The translations under genes were made by a program, and so were the position numbers. From positions 310,001 to 374,000 of the forward strand of contig JADJVE010000003.1 of the NCBI GenBank assembly GCA_016716715.1: a stretch of DNA of 64,000 nucleotides. Direction: 5' to 3'. A model generated the notes under the pieces. It had not been told where the DNA came from and made no database searches. It saw only the letters and a list, made by a program, of their open reading frames with translations. This DNA comes from Acidobacteriota bacterium (GTDB taxonomy: Bacteria > Acidobacteriota > Thermoanaerobaculia > UBA5066). How positions within the stretch are numbered: position 1 is the stretch's first letter; each line of letters starts with the position of its first letter. Shown piece by piece: positions 32,707 to 42,102 of the stretch.

Positions 32707-34020
32707 TCAGGCGCCGAGGCGCGCTCCGATGTGCGCGGCGAGGTCCGCCGCCACCGCGTCGACGAGCACGGCGTCGCTGCCCTCGACCATCACGCGCGCG
32801 AGCGCCTCGGTGCCCGAGTAGCGCAGGAGGATGCGGCCGACGCCCGACATCCTCGCCTCGGCCGCGCGCCACAGCGGCGCGAAGCCCGGGATCTCGTCGA
32901 ACGGCACGCGCTCCTTGACCTTCACGTTTCGGAGGACCTGCGGCGTGTGGGCGAAGCGGGGCTGTGCGGAGAGCTTCATGCCCGAGGCCGCGACGAGCGC
33001 CGCGAGATGCAGGCCCGTGAGCGTGCCGTCGCCCGTCGTCGTGAGGTCGGCGCGGATGAGGTGCCCGGACTGCTCGCCGCCGAGAAGCGCGCCGGATCTC
33101 TCCATCTCCTCGACGACGTAGCGGTCGCCGACGGTCGCGCGAAGCAGCACGACGCCGCGTTCCTTCAGCGCCTTCTCGAGCCCCCAGTTCGACATCACGG
33201 TGCCGACGACGGAGTCGGGCCGCTTGCCCTCGCGCTCCATCTCGAGCGTCCAGAGGAAGAGCACGTCGTCTCCGTCGAGGAGCGTCCCCGCATCGTCCGC
33301 GACGATGATCCGGTCGGCGTCTCCGTCGAGCGCGATTCCGAGGTCGGCGCCGGCGACGCGCACGGCGTCGCGCATCTCACCGGGGTGGAGCGCCCCGCAG
33401 GCCTCGTTGATGTTCTTCCCGTCCGGATAGACGTTCCGGGCGATGACGGTCGCGCCAGCGGCTGCGAAGGCGGCGGGCGCCGCCTCGAACGCGGCGCCGT
33501 TCGCAGCGTCGATCACGACCTTCAGGCCGTCGAGACGGTGGGGAAGCGTCGAGACGAGATGGTCCACGTACGCCCGGCCGAGGTCCGGCTCGACGGCGGC
33601 GGGCGCGGGCGGCGCGGGCGCCGCCGACTCGAGGAGAAGCTCGATCTCGAGCTCGACCTCGTCGGGAAGCTTGCGGCCGAGTCCCGAGAAGATCTTCACG
33701 CCGTTGTCCGTCCACGGGTTGTGCGAGGCCGAGACGACGACGCCGGCGTCGGCGCCGAGCTCCTTTGCGAGGAACGCGACGGCAGGCGTCGGGACGACGC
33801 CCGCGAACCGCACGAGGCCTCCGGCCCTCGTGAGGCCGCCAGTCAGGGCCCGGACGATGGCGCCCGAGGACTCGCGCGTGTCGCAGCCCACGACGACGGT
33901 GGGGTTCGCGTGGCCGAGCGACGCCGCGAGGGCGGCGCCGACGCGCGAGACCGTCGCGGCGTCCAGCGGCGGCTCGCCCGCCTTCCCGCGGATGCCGTCG
34001 GTGCCGAAGAATTTGCGCAT
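32707..34020 (-). CDS. glmM: Phosphoglucosamine mutase
   Basis: 437 residues, normal length. MRKFFGTDGIRGKAG at the start, the phosphoserine loop VVSASHNPWTDNGVK (Ser about 101), the metal-binding DGDADR (about 239), GGEQSGH sugar loop and the C-terminal phosphate-binding RYSGTEALARVM. It interconverts glucosamine-6-phosphate and glucosamine-1-phosphate on the way to UDP-GlcNAc for peptidoglycan and LPS. Placement after folP is the classic folP-glmM order of bacteria. 12 bases separate it from folP. Confidence 0.96.
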   Translation of the reverse strand: MRKFFGTDGIRGKAGEPPLDAATVSRVGAALAASLGHANPTVVVGCDTRESSGAIVRALTGGLTRAGGLVRFAGVVPTPAVAFLAKELGADAGVVVSASHNPWTDNGVKIFSGLGRKLPDEVELEIELLLESAAPAPPAPAAVEPDLGRAYVDHLVSTLPHRLDGLKVVIDAANGAAFEAAPAAFAAAGATVIARNVYPDGKNINEACGALHPGEMRDAVRVAGADLGIALDGDADRIIVADDAGTLLDGDDVLFLWTLEMEREGKRPDSVVGTVMSNWGLEKALKERGVVLLRATVGDRYVVEEMERSGALLGGEQSGHLIRADLTTTGDGTLTGLHLAALVAASGMKLSAQPRFAHTPQVLRNVKVKERVPFDEIPGFAPLWRAAEARMSGVGRILLRYSGTEALARVMVEGSDAVLVDAVAADLAAHIGARLGA

Positions 34021-34032
34021 TCGAATCCGATG

Positions 34033-34917
34033 TTACGTGAGCGGCGGGCGTCCCGCGCGTCCCAGCGTCGCGAGGAAACGCAGCGTCTCGCCGGCGTCGT
34101 GGACGCGCACGAGAATCGGCCGCTTCCGCGCCGCTTCCGCGCAGACGGCCACGGCCGCGAGCGACTCTGGAAGGCGGTCCGAAACGGGCGCCCCTGCGAC
34201 GGTCCCGAGAAACGCCTTGCGCGACGCGCCGACGACGAGCGCCACGCCCGGCGGCGCGAGCCGGTCGAGCGCGCCGAGGAGCGCGAAGTTCTGCTCCGGC
34301 GTCTTGCCGAAACCGAGGCCGGGGTCGAGGAAGAGATTCTCTGCTGGGATTCGGAAGGAGAGCGCGCGCTCACGGGTGGCGCGAAGATCTTCCGCCACTT
34401 CATGGGTCACGTTCTGGAAAGAAGATTCTTCGAAGGTGGAAGAGGGGGTTCCACGGCAGTGGTTGACGACCAGGGCCGCGCCGCGGGCGGCGACGAGCGA
34501 GAGCATTTCGTCGGGGATGTCGAGGCCTGTGACGATGTTCACCATGTCGGCGCCCGCGTCGAGCGCCGCCCGCGCCACTTCCACGCGCCGCGTGTCCACA
34601 GAGAGAGGGAAAGACGGGAGATTTCTTCGAAGGTAAGAGAGAACGGGGAGCACCCTGCCCAATTCACCTTCTAAGAAAACCTCCGTAGCCCCCGCTCCGT
34701 AGGTTGCCCCTCTGGGCCGCGTGCTCTCTCCTCCGATGTCGAGAATCGCGGCACCCAGCTGGGCGAACCGCATGCCTTCTTCGCCGGCCGCCTCCGCGCT
34801 CGCGAAGCGTCCGCCGTCGCTGAAGGAGTCGGGAGTGACGTTCAGGATCGCCATGACGCCCGGAAGGGCCCCGAGCGCGAGCTCGCGGCCCTCCGGAAGC
34901 GTCAGATGGAACGTCAC
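34033..34917 (-). CDS. folP: Dihydropteroate synthase
   Basis: 294 residues from GTG 34917, one base after the ftsH stop. MAILNVTPDSFSDGG (about 21-35), DIGGESTRPRG (about 60-70), LSVDTRR, VNIVTG and FLDPGLGFGKT with VGASRKAFLG are the DHPS signatures that bind pterin pyrophosphate and p-aminobenzoate. It makes dihydropteroate for folate and is the target of sulfonamides. The gene holds three copies of the dispersed AT-rich repeat (34421-34446, 34618-34641, and inverted 34661-34684), which encode STFEESSFQN, YLRRNLPSFP and EVFLEGELGR; these patches use AT-ending codons rare elsewhere in the window. Confidence 0.95.
   Translation of the reverse strand: MTFHLTLPEGRELALGALPGVMAILNVTPDSFSDGGRFASAEAAGEEGMRFAQLGAAILDIGGESTRPRGATYGAGATEVFLEGELGRVLPVLSYLRRNLPSFPLSVDTRRVEVARAALDAGADMVNIVTGLDIPDEMLSLVAARGAALVVNHCRGTPSSTFEESSFQNVTHEVAEDLRATRERALSFRIPAENLFLDPGLGFGKTPEQNFALLGALDRLAPPGVALVVGASRKAFLGTVAGAPVSDRLPESLAAVAVCAEAARKRPILVRVHDAGETLRFLATLGRAGRPPLT
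34421..34684. repeat. Three copies of the AT-rich dispersed repeat inside folP
   Basis: Forward copies at 34421-34446 (GAAGATTCTTCGAAGGTGGA) and 34618-34641 (GAGATTTCTTCGAAGGTAAG); reverse copy at 34661-34684 (TTCACCTTCTAAGAAAACCT). The last two are an inverted pair only 19 bases apart and can fold into one hairpin. Confidence 0.8.
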
Positions 34918-34918
34918 C

Positions 34919-36841
<1,923 letters not shown>

Positions 36842-36891
36842 CTTGAAATGCCCTCGGCTTCCTTACTGAACGTCAGACGGGCTCACGCGGT

Positions 36892-37458
36892 TCAGGGGCG
36901 CGTGCGCCGGGCGATCTCGCCGCTCGTCTCGAACGGCGATTCCCCCTCGGTCCGGACCTGGGCGATGAAGGGGAGGTTGCCCCCTTCCCGCTGGTACTCC
37001 ATGCCGTATCCGACGAGGACCCCTTCCTCGGACGGGAACAGCACGTAGTCGGCGAGAAGCGAGCTTTTGCGTTCCTGCGGACGATCCACCACGCAGGCGA
37101 AACGCAGGGAACGGGGGTTTTCTTCCCGGAGCTGGCTGAGCAGCCAGGTTTCGACGACTCCGCTGCGGATGACGTCCTTGAGGACGATCAGGTGCGAGTC
37201 CCTGACGTCGAAGGGCGCGAGGAAGTGGTAGTTGACGACCTTCTCGGCCTCCCCGTCGCGCAGCACGTCGATGTACTCGCAGCGGACGGGACGCGGCACC
37301 GCCCGGGCGAGGTCGGCCACGAAGAACCCGGCGCCCTTCAGGATGGCGATGAGGACGATGGGGCCGTTCGGGTAATCGTGGGCGATCCGCCGCCCGACGT
37401 CCGCCACACGCCGCGCGATGTCGGCCGGACCGTACCGTTCGTCGAAGGCGATGGCCAC
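36892..37458 (-). CDS. Hypoxanthine phosphoribosyltransferase-like protein with degenerate PRPP motif
   Basis: 188 residues from GTG 37458. The overall fold is HPRT: GPIVLIAILKGAGFFVADLAR (N-terminal core), RCEYIDVLR, and the C-terminal VGYGMEYQREGGNLPFIAQV. The PRPP loop, normally ED-I/V-I-D-T/S-G, reads LKDVIRSGVVET: the first Glu is Lys and the catalytic Asp is Arg. The loop that usually carries SYG is also short and altered. It sits between tilS and ftsH, where hpt normally lies, so orthology is likely. Either a divergent active enzyme or a non-catalytic, perhaps regulatory, HPRT relative. Confidence 0.75.
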   Translation of the reverse strand: MAIAFDERYGPADIARRVADVGRRIAHDYPNGPIVLIAILKGAGFFVADLARAVPRPVRCEYIDVLRDGEAEKVVNYHFLAPFDVRDSHLIVLKDVIRSGVVETWLLSQLREENPRSLRFACVVDRPQERKSSLLADYVLFPSEEGVLVGYGMEYQREGGNLPFIAQVRTEGESPFETSGEIARRTRP

Positions 37459-37471
37459 CGAGGGAAGTCTA

Positions 37472-38449
37472 TCAAGGGCTCTTCTTCGAGGGTGAAAGGC
37501 GGACGAAGCGCGGGCTCGCGGTGAGGCGATGGCCCGCAAACGTCTCGTGGAAAACGGGATCGCGGCGCAGGCGAAGCAGCACCTTCTCGATCTGCTTGCG
37601 GCCGGGGGGGCGGCCGGCGCCGATCGCGCCGGCCGCCCGGAGGAGAAGACGTGCCGCCTCGCCGTCGGTGAGCCGCGTGAAGAAGCTCCTCGGCCAATTA
37701 CCTTTCAAAGAAATCTTTTCTTCTCCGAGCATCCTGTCGACCCTCCGGTCGAGCGCGTCGAGGCGCTCCGAGTACGCCTCGCCCGCCCGCGCCAGCCGCT
37801 GCGTCGCGCCCGGCATGCGCCGCTCGAGGCCCGGCAGCACGGTGCGGCGGACGCGGTTGCGCGCGAAACCTTCGTTCGCGTTCGTCTCGTCCTCGCGCCA
37901 CGGGACGCCCCGGCCTTCGAGATACGCGCGCAGCTCGGAGCGCGAGAAGGGGAGAAGGGGCCGCACGACGCCGTCGGGTCGGCTGGCGCGGATTCCGCCG
38001 CGCCCGCGGCCGAGCCTGCGTTCGAGGTGGAGGAGGACGGTCTCGGCCTGGTCGTCGCGCGTGTGCCCGGTGAGGACGGCGGCCTCCATCTCGCCCGCCA
38101 CGGACAGCAGCGCGCGGTACCGCAGCCGTCGCGCGGCGGACTCGACGCTTTCGCCCTTCTTCTTCTGCGCCGGGACGTCCACGGACAGGAAGCCGTACGG
38201 CACGCCGAGGCGCGCGGCCAGCTCCGCGCAGAACCGCGCGTCGGCGAGCCCGGCCTCGCCGCGGAGGCCGTGGGCGACGTGCAACGCCACGACGGGGATC
38301 CCTAGCGGGAGGGCCCAGCCGTGGACGAGGAGGAGAAGCGCCGTCGAGTCGCCGCCGCCCGAGCAGGCGACGGCGAGCACGTCCGCCCTTTCGAGGAGGC
38401 CGGTTTCCGCAAGGTGCCGGGCGAAGCGGTCGGGGAGGGTCTCGGCCAT
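37472..38449 (-). CDS. tilS: tRNA(Ile)-lysidine synthase
   Basis: 325 residues. N-type ATP pyrophosphatase PP-loop ACSGGGDS at residues 28-35; ALHVAHGLRGEAGLADARFC, TGHTRDDQAETVLLHLERRLGRGRGG (about 140-165) and RPLLPFSRSELRAYLEGRGV are TilS signatures. It makes lysidine-34 in tRNA-Ile(CAU). The C-terminal domain is short. The 3' part carries an inverted pair of the dispersed repeat (37478-37502 and 37696-37722), the latter coding EEKISLKGNW. The tRNA gene with CAU anticodon starts 47 bases upstream of tilS in the opposite direction. Confidence 0.93.
   Translation of the reverse strand: MAETLPDRFARHLAETGLLERADVLAVACSGGGDSTALLLLVHGWALPLGIPVVALHVAHGLRGEAGLADARFCAELAARLGVPYGFLSVDVPAQKKKGESVESAARRLRYRALLSVAGEMEAAVLTGHTRDDQAETVLLHLERRLGRGRGGIRASRPDGVVRPLLPFSRSELRAYLEGRGVPWREDETNANEGFARNRVRRTVLPGLERRMPGATQRLARAGEAYSERLDALDRRVDRMLGEEKISLKGNWPRSFFTRLTDGEAARLLLRAAGAIGAGRPPGRKQIEKVLLRLRRDPVFHETFAGHRLTASPRFVRLSPSKKSP
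37478..37722. repeat. Inverted pair of the AT-rich dispersed repeat at the tilS 3' end
   Basis: Forward copy at 37478-37502 (CTTCTTCGAGGGTGAAAGGC) spans the tilS stop region; reverse copy at 37696-37722 (TTACCTTTCAAAGAAATCTT) is 200 bases inside the gene. Confidence 0.75.
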
Positions 38450-38495
38450 GCTGCGCTATCATCCGCCCCTCGCCCGGGCCCCGGGAACGATCAGG

Positions 38496-38572
38496 GGCGG
38501 CGTAGCTCAGATGGCCAGAGCAGGGGTCTCATAAGCCCTTTGTCGGCGGTTCGATTCCGCCCGCCGCCACCA
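38496..38572 (+). tRNA. tRNA-Met (anticodon CAU)
   Basis: 77 bases with encoded CCA. Acceptor GGCGGCG (38496-38502) pairs with CGCCGCC (38562-38568); D arm GCTC/GAGC; anticodon stem GGGGT/GCCCT with loop CTCATAA (anticodon CAT at 38530-38532); T arm GGCGG TTCGATT CCGCC; discriminator A and CCA at 38569-38572. The first pair of the acceptor is G-C, so it is not the initiator form with a C-A mismatch. A CAU anticodon could instead mark tRNA-Ile2, modified by the TilS encoded next door; the sequence alone does not settle this. Confidence 0.95.
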
Positions 38573-38686
38573 CTTCCGGGGGGGGGGGGGGCGGCGGCGG
38601 GCCGGGCCCGGGGGGCCGGGGGGAGGGCGGGGGGGGAGCGTTCGGGGGCGTGTGGTTGGGCACCGCCGCCGCCGTATGATTCCACC
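38573..38686 (+). other. Extremely G-rich intergenic tract
   Basis: After the tRNA CCA the + strand runs into 14 consecutive G (38578-38591), then several more runs of 3-8 G to about 38640, with few A or T. This 114-base gap to the zinc-finger gene could form G-quadruplexes or R-loops. It may also be a homopolymer or poly-G assembly artefact. No promoter or terminator is recognisable in it. Confidence 0.6.
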
Positions 38687-38941
38687 GTGCGGCGGAAAGA
38701 AACCGAGGAAGACGCCAAGTCCCCGTACCTCTTCTGCGAGAAGTGCGAGCAGATGTACGAGCGCGCGCTGATCGCGGAGTGCCCGTATTGCGAGAAGCGG
38801 TTCTGCCGCTCGTGCGCGGTTCGCTCCGGCCAGCAGCAGTTCTGCGGCAAGGCCTGCGCGAAGAACTGGTTCTTCGCGGACGAGGAGGAAGAGTCCGAGG
38901 ACGCCGTGGAACGCGGGGAGCTCGACAAGGGAGACGTCTAG
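38687..38941 (+). CDS. Small cysteine-rich, zinc-binding-type protein
   Basis: 84 residues from GTG 38687. Six or more cysteines in pairs (FCEKC, ECPYC, FCRSC, QFCGKAC) suggest a two-site zinc finger of the treble-clef/RING-like kind; the N-terminus is charged and the C-terminus very acidic (DEEEESEDAVE). No catalytic motif. Likely cytosolic, possibly RNA- or protein-binding. It begins just after the G-rich tract. Its TAG stop (38939-38941) is followed immediately by the sequence that codes the N-terminus of ThpR, so the two are tightly coupled. Confidence 0.7.
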   Translation: MRRKETEEDAKSPYLFCEKCEQMYERALIAECPYCEKRFCRSCAVRSGQQQFCGKACAKNWFFADEEEESEDAVERGELDKGDV

Positions 38942-39526
38942 ATCCGCGCCTTCGTCGCCGTGCCTGTCGGGGACGCGGCCCTCCGGGAGGCCCTCTCGAG
39001 GCCGCGCGCCTCTCTTTCGGGGTCGCGCGACCTGCGCTGGGTGCAGGGCGAGCAGCTCCACCTGACGCTGAGGTTCTTCGCCGATCTCCCGCCCGCCCTC
39101 GCGGACCCGGTTGCCGAGGCCGCGAGGGCGGCGTGCGCGGCGGCCGCCCCGTTCGACCTCGAGGTGCGCGGCCTCGGGCGTTTCCCGCCGCACGGCCCGC
39201 TGCGCGTCGTCTGGGCCGGGCTTGGCGACGGGCGCGATCCGCTCGTCGCGCTCGCGTTGGCGCTGGCGCGCGAGCTCGAGACGCGGGGGTTTCCGGCGGA
39301 GGAACGCCCGTTCGCGCCGCACCTGACGCTCGCTCGTGCGCGGGACCCGCGCGGCTCGAAGGAGAACGCCAGGGCCGTGGCCGCGCTCGCGCCGTCCGTG
39401 GGCGCGCTCGGGACGCAGAGGGTGGACGCCCTCGTCCTCTACCGGAGCGACCTCGGCGCGGGACCGCCCGTCCACACGCCGCTTGGACGGTTCCCGCTCA
39501 CCGGGTCGTTGCGCCCCGGCCCGTGA
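38942..39526 (+). CDS. thpR: RNA 2',3'-cyclic phosphodiesterase (ThpR, 2H phosphoesterase)
   Basis: Two HxTx motifs, HLTLRFF (about residue 40) and HLTLARA (about 127), mark a 2H phosphoesterase of the ThpR/LigT type that opens 2',3'-cyclic phosphates in RNA. The family's first beta strand (normally M-I-R-A-F-V-A) is coded from 38942 as IRAFVAVPVG, directly after the TAG of the preceding gene. No ATG, GTG or TTG is present there; the first codon is ATC. A conventional start (GTG 38960) would delete the strand. The coordinate given assumes the ATC start; the alternative is 38960. About 194 residues, normal length. Confidence 0.8.
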   Translation: MRAFVAVPVGDAALREALSRPRASLSGSRDLRWVQGEQLHLTLRFFADLPPALADPVAEAARAACAAAAPFDLEVRGLGRFPPHGPLRVVWAGLGDGRDPLVALALALARELETRGFPAEERPFAPHLTLARARDPRGSKENARAVAALAPSVGALGTQRVDALVLYRSDLGAGPPVHTPLGRFPLTGSLRPGP

Positions 39527-39544
39527 CGCGGTAGACCCTCGGCC

Positions 39545-40024
39545 ATGGACGCCCGCACATCCCTTCTGACCGCTCTCGCTCGCGCCTACGACGGCCGTTC
39601 CTGGCACGGCCCGAACCTCCTCGGCTCGATCCGGGGCCTCACGCCGGAGGAGGCGTTCTATCGCCCCGGACGCGGGCGTCACACCGTCTACGACCTCGTC
39701 CTCCACGCGGCGTACTGGAAGTACGTCACGCGGCGGCGGCTCACCGGCGAGAAACGCGGCTCCTTCCCCTTGAAGGGCTCGAATTTCTTTCCCGAGCCCG
39801 CGGTAAAGGCCGCCCCGGCCGTCCTCGGGGCCAGAGCCGTCCTCGAGGAGGCGCACCGCGCCCTCGTCGCGGCCGTCGAGGCGCTGCCCGACGAGGTCTT
39901 CGGGGAGAAGCGCGGCTCCTGGACGGCCGAGGAGATGATCGCGGGCGTCGCCGCCCACGACCTCTACCACGCGGGCCAGATTCAGCTCGTGAAGAAGTTC
40001 TTCGCGGAAAGGGGAAAGCGGTGA
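39545..40024 (+). CDS. DinB-family protein
   Basis: 159 residues forming a DinB four-helix bundle. Putative metal-site histidines: LVLHAAYWKYV (about 45-52) and AAHDLYHAGQIQLVKKFF (about 139-156). DinB-like proteins include thiol-dependent transferases and unknown hydrolases. A hairpin, GGGCTCG-loop-CGAGCCC (39775-39799, 11-base AT-rich loop), lies in the coding sequence. The stop overlaps the start of the next DinB-fold gene (GTGA), and the pair is probably co-translated. Confidence 0.85.
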   Translation: MDARTSLLTALARAYDGRSWHGPNLLGSIRGLTPEEAFYRPGRGRHTVYDLVLHAAYWKYVTRRRLTGEKRGSFPLKGSNFFPEPAVKAAPAVLGARAVLEEAHRALVAAVEALPDEVFGEKRGSWTAEEMIAGVAAHDLYHAGQIQLVKKFFAERGKR

Positions 40025-40545
40025 GCGACCTCTCGTACCCGGTCGGGAAGTTCAAGTGGGAGGGCGCCGGCACGGCGGCGGATCGCGCGCGGCGGATCGA
40101 CGAGATCGCCGCGGTGCCCGCCGCGCTGCGCGCGGCGATTGCGGGTCTCACCGCCGAGCAACTCGACACGCCTTACCGGCCCGGCGGCTGGAGCGTCCGG
40201 CAGGTCGTCCACCACGTGCCGGACAGCCACATGAACGCCTACGTGCGCTTCAAGCTCGCAGTCACGGAGAACACGCCGACGGTCAAGCCGTACGACGAGG
40301 CGGCCTGGGCCGAGCTCGCCGACGTGAAGACGGTCCCCGTCGCGACATCCCTCGCGCTCCTCGAGGCCCTGCACGAGCGGTGGGTCGCTTTCCTGCGGTC
40401 GCTCGACGGGTCCGACTGGTCGCGGACGTTTCGCCATCCGGAACTCGGCGTCGTGCTGCTCGAGAAGAATCTCGCGCTCTACGCGTGGCACGGGCGCCAC
40501 CACGTGGCGCACGTGACGGCGTTGCGCGCGCGGATGGGCTGGTAG
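40021..40545 (+). CDS. YfiT-type DinB-fold metal-dependent transferase/hydrolase
   Basis: 174 residues from GTG 40021. Very close to the YfiT family pattern: SYPVGKF at the start, TPYRPGGWSVRQVVHHVPDS (about 51-70), MNAYVRFKLAVTE, DEAAWAEL and the C-terminal YAWHGRHHVAHV. His residues in VVHHV and WHGRHH form the metal site of the DinB superfamily; YfiT relatives include bacillithiol transferases that detoxify electrophiles. Whether this host makes bacillithiol cannot be seen here. It is the second of two DinB-fold genes in tandem. Confidence 0.88.
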   Translation: MSDLSYPVGKFKWEGAGTAADRARRIDEIAAVPAALRAAIAGLTAEQLDTPYRPGGWSVRQVVHHVPDSHMNAYVRFKLAVTENTPTVKPYDEAAWAELADVKTVPVATSLALLEALHERWVAFLRSLDGSDWSRTFRHPELGVVLLEKNLALYAWHGRHHVAHVTALRARMGW

Positions 40546-40558
40546 CGGACGGCGCGGC

Positions 40559-42025
40559 CTACGGCCGCGCGTACTGGTCGATGATCCGCGCGATCGCGCG
40601 GCGGCAGACGGGGCAGAAGCCCACGTTGTCGCGCGTGAACATGATGCAGTCGGCCGAGGAGCGGTAGAGGCCCTTCGCCTCGTACGCGGCACCCTCGAAC
40701 GCGCCCACCTTGCCGGACCACTTCATGGAGCCGAGGAGGGCCGTCTCCTCCTTCGCTTCCTCGCGAAACAGCTCGTCGAGGGCCGAGGGTGGCTTGCCGG
40801 CGGCGACGATCGCGCGGCGCGTCTTCTGGATCTCGCGGCTCCGCTTCTCGAACGTCTCCTTCTCCCACGGGGTCGGCAGCGGCGTCCCGGCCTCGACGAG
40901 GTCCGCCCACTTCAGCTTCTTCGCGTCCTTCAGCGCCGTGACGTTCGGCTCCCACGGCTCCGGCTTGTCGGCCGCACCGGTCTCGTACGCGACGTCGGAC
41001 GTGTAGTACTCGTCGGCGAGCGCCGCGAAGTGGTGGCCGAACTCGTGGACGAACAGGTACTCGGCCCACGACGAGTCGACGGCTGCCGTCGCCTGGTGAT
41101 TGAAGATCCCGCCGCCTCCGTAGCGCGCGTCGTTCACGAGGATCTCGAGGAAGTCGTACGGCGCCGCTGCGGCCGCCTCGCGCAGGGCGCGGTCGTCGTA
41201 CGTGAGGACGTAGCGCTCCGAGCCGAAGATCCCGTACTGCGCCGAGAGCGGCGTGCGCCGGAAGATCTTCGAGTCGGGCCGGAAGACTCCCGTTTCGGCC
41301 GACGGGAGGTCGAGCGCGCGGACGTTGAAGTCTCCGCGCCGGGACTTGAACGGCTCGTACCTGAAGAGGAGGTCGACGAGCTTCTTCACGTCCGCGTGGA
41401 ACTTCGGCAGGTCCTTTTCGGCGTAGCCCTCGCCGAGCATGAGGAGGTCGAGCTTCTCGGTCGAGGGGCCGTTCTCGAACACGGTCCAGACCTTGCCGGC
41501 GGCCGCGCGCGGCGCGGGGTTTGCCGCGGCCGGGTCGACGGTCGTCGAGAAGAAGGGCTGGAAGACGTTTTCGGAGTCCCGCCTCGAGAGAACGACCTGC
41601 ACGGGCTCTTTCGGCCACGGGAAACGCAGCGATTCCGGGAACGTGCGCGAGGCCTTCTTTGCCTCGCCCGTCGACTCCCACTCCGCGTAGATGGAGGAGT
41701 ACCCGCGCGAGAAAAGTACGCGGTTCGTCTTCGGATCGCGAATCTCGAAGAAATACGTCCCGAGGTTCGTGTCGTCGAGGAGGCGCGTGAGGCTCCCGGC
41801 CCATGGCCCGTCGTCCACCGCCCCCGCGCCGGCCACGGCGACGACCTCGCCCTTCGGCCCGCCCGTGTGGAACAGGTCCAGCCGCATCGTCCGCCGCGTG
41901 AACGCGGCGTCGAAGGCGGAAGGGGAGGAGACCGAAGGAGAAGAGGAAGAGAAAGAGATTTCTGCGAATGAGAAGAGAGCGGCGGCCGCGACAAGGGCGA
42001 AGACGAAGCTTCTACGATGGCTCAT
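40559..42025 (-). CDS. M64-family (IgA peptidase-like) metallopeptidase, exported
   Basis: 488 residues. Signal peptide to about residue 22 (LVAAAALFSFAEIS), then a Ser-rich linker. The M64 zinc motif is HEFGHHFAALADEYY (about 326-340), with the downstream Tyr/Glu usual for metzincin-like M64 enzymes. MLGEGYAEKDLPKF and GGGGIFNHQ are family features. The last part contains DCIMFTRDNVGFCPVCRR with several cysteines. It probably cleaves extracellular or periplasmic proteins. The start region and upstream DNA carry an inverted pair of the dispersed AT-rich repeat (41952-41979 and 42041-42060), one on each side of the start codon. Confidence 0.9.
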   Translation of the reverse strand: MSHRRSFVFALVAAAALFSFAEISFSSSSPSVSSPSAFDAAFTRRTMRLDLFHTGGPKGEVVAVAGAGAVDDGPWAGSLTRLLDDTNLGTYFFEIRDPKTNRVLFSRGYSSIYAEWESTGEAKKASRTFPESLRFPWPKEPVQVVLSRRDSENVFQPFFSTTVDPAAANPAPRAAAGKVWTVFENGPSTEKLDLLMLGEGYAEKDLPKFHADVKKLVDLLFRYEPFKSRRGDFNVRALDLPSAETGVFRPDSKIFRRTPLSAQYGIFGSERYVLTYDDRALREAAAAAPYDFLEILVNDARYGGGGIFNHQATAAVDSSWAEYLFVHEFGHHFAALADEYYTSDVAYETGAADKPEPWEPNVTALKDAKKLKWADLVEAGTPLPTPWEKETFEKRSREIQKTRRAIVAAGKPPSALDELFREEAKEETALLGSMKWSGKVGAFEGAAYEAKGLYRSSADCIMFTRDNVGFCPVCRRAIARIIDQYARP

Positions 42026-42060
42026 GACCGCATCCTATTAGCCTTCTAAGAAATCTTCGC
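41952..42060. repeat. Inverted pair of the AT-rich dispersed repeat around the M64 peptidase start
   Basis: Forward copy at 41952-41979 (AAGAGATTTCTGCGAATGAG) in the signal-peptide region; reverse copy at 42041-42060 (GCCTTCTAAGAAATCTTCGC) upstream of the start codon. The only copy in non-coding DNA. Confidence 0.75.
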
Positions 42061-42102
42061 GCGAAGCGCGTCGTTCTCCATCCGGGCGCTCAGCGCGCGC
42101 GC

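Noticed and set aside
38496..38572. tRNA-fMet assignment
   Set aside because: The acceptor begins with a G-C pair, whereas initiator tRNAs usually have a mismatch; elongator Met or Ile2 fits better.
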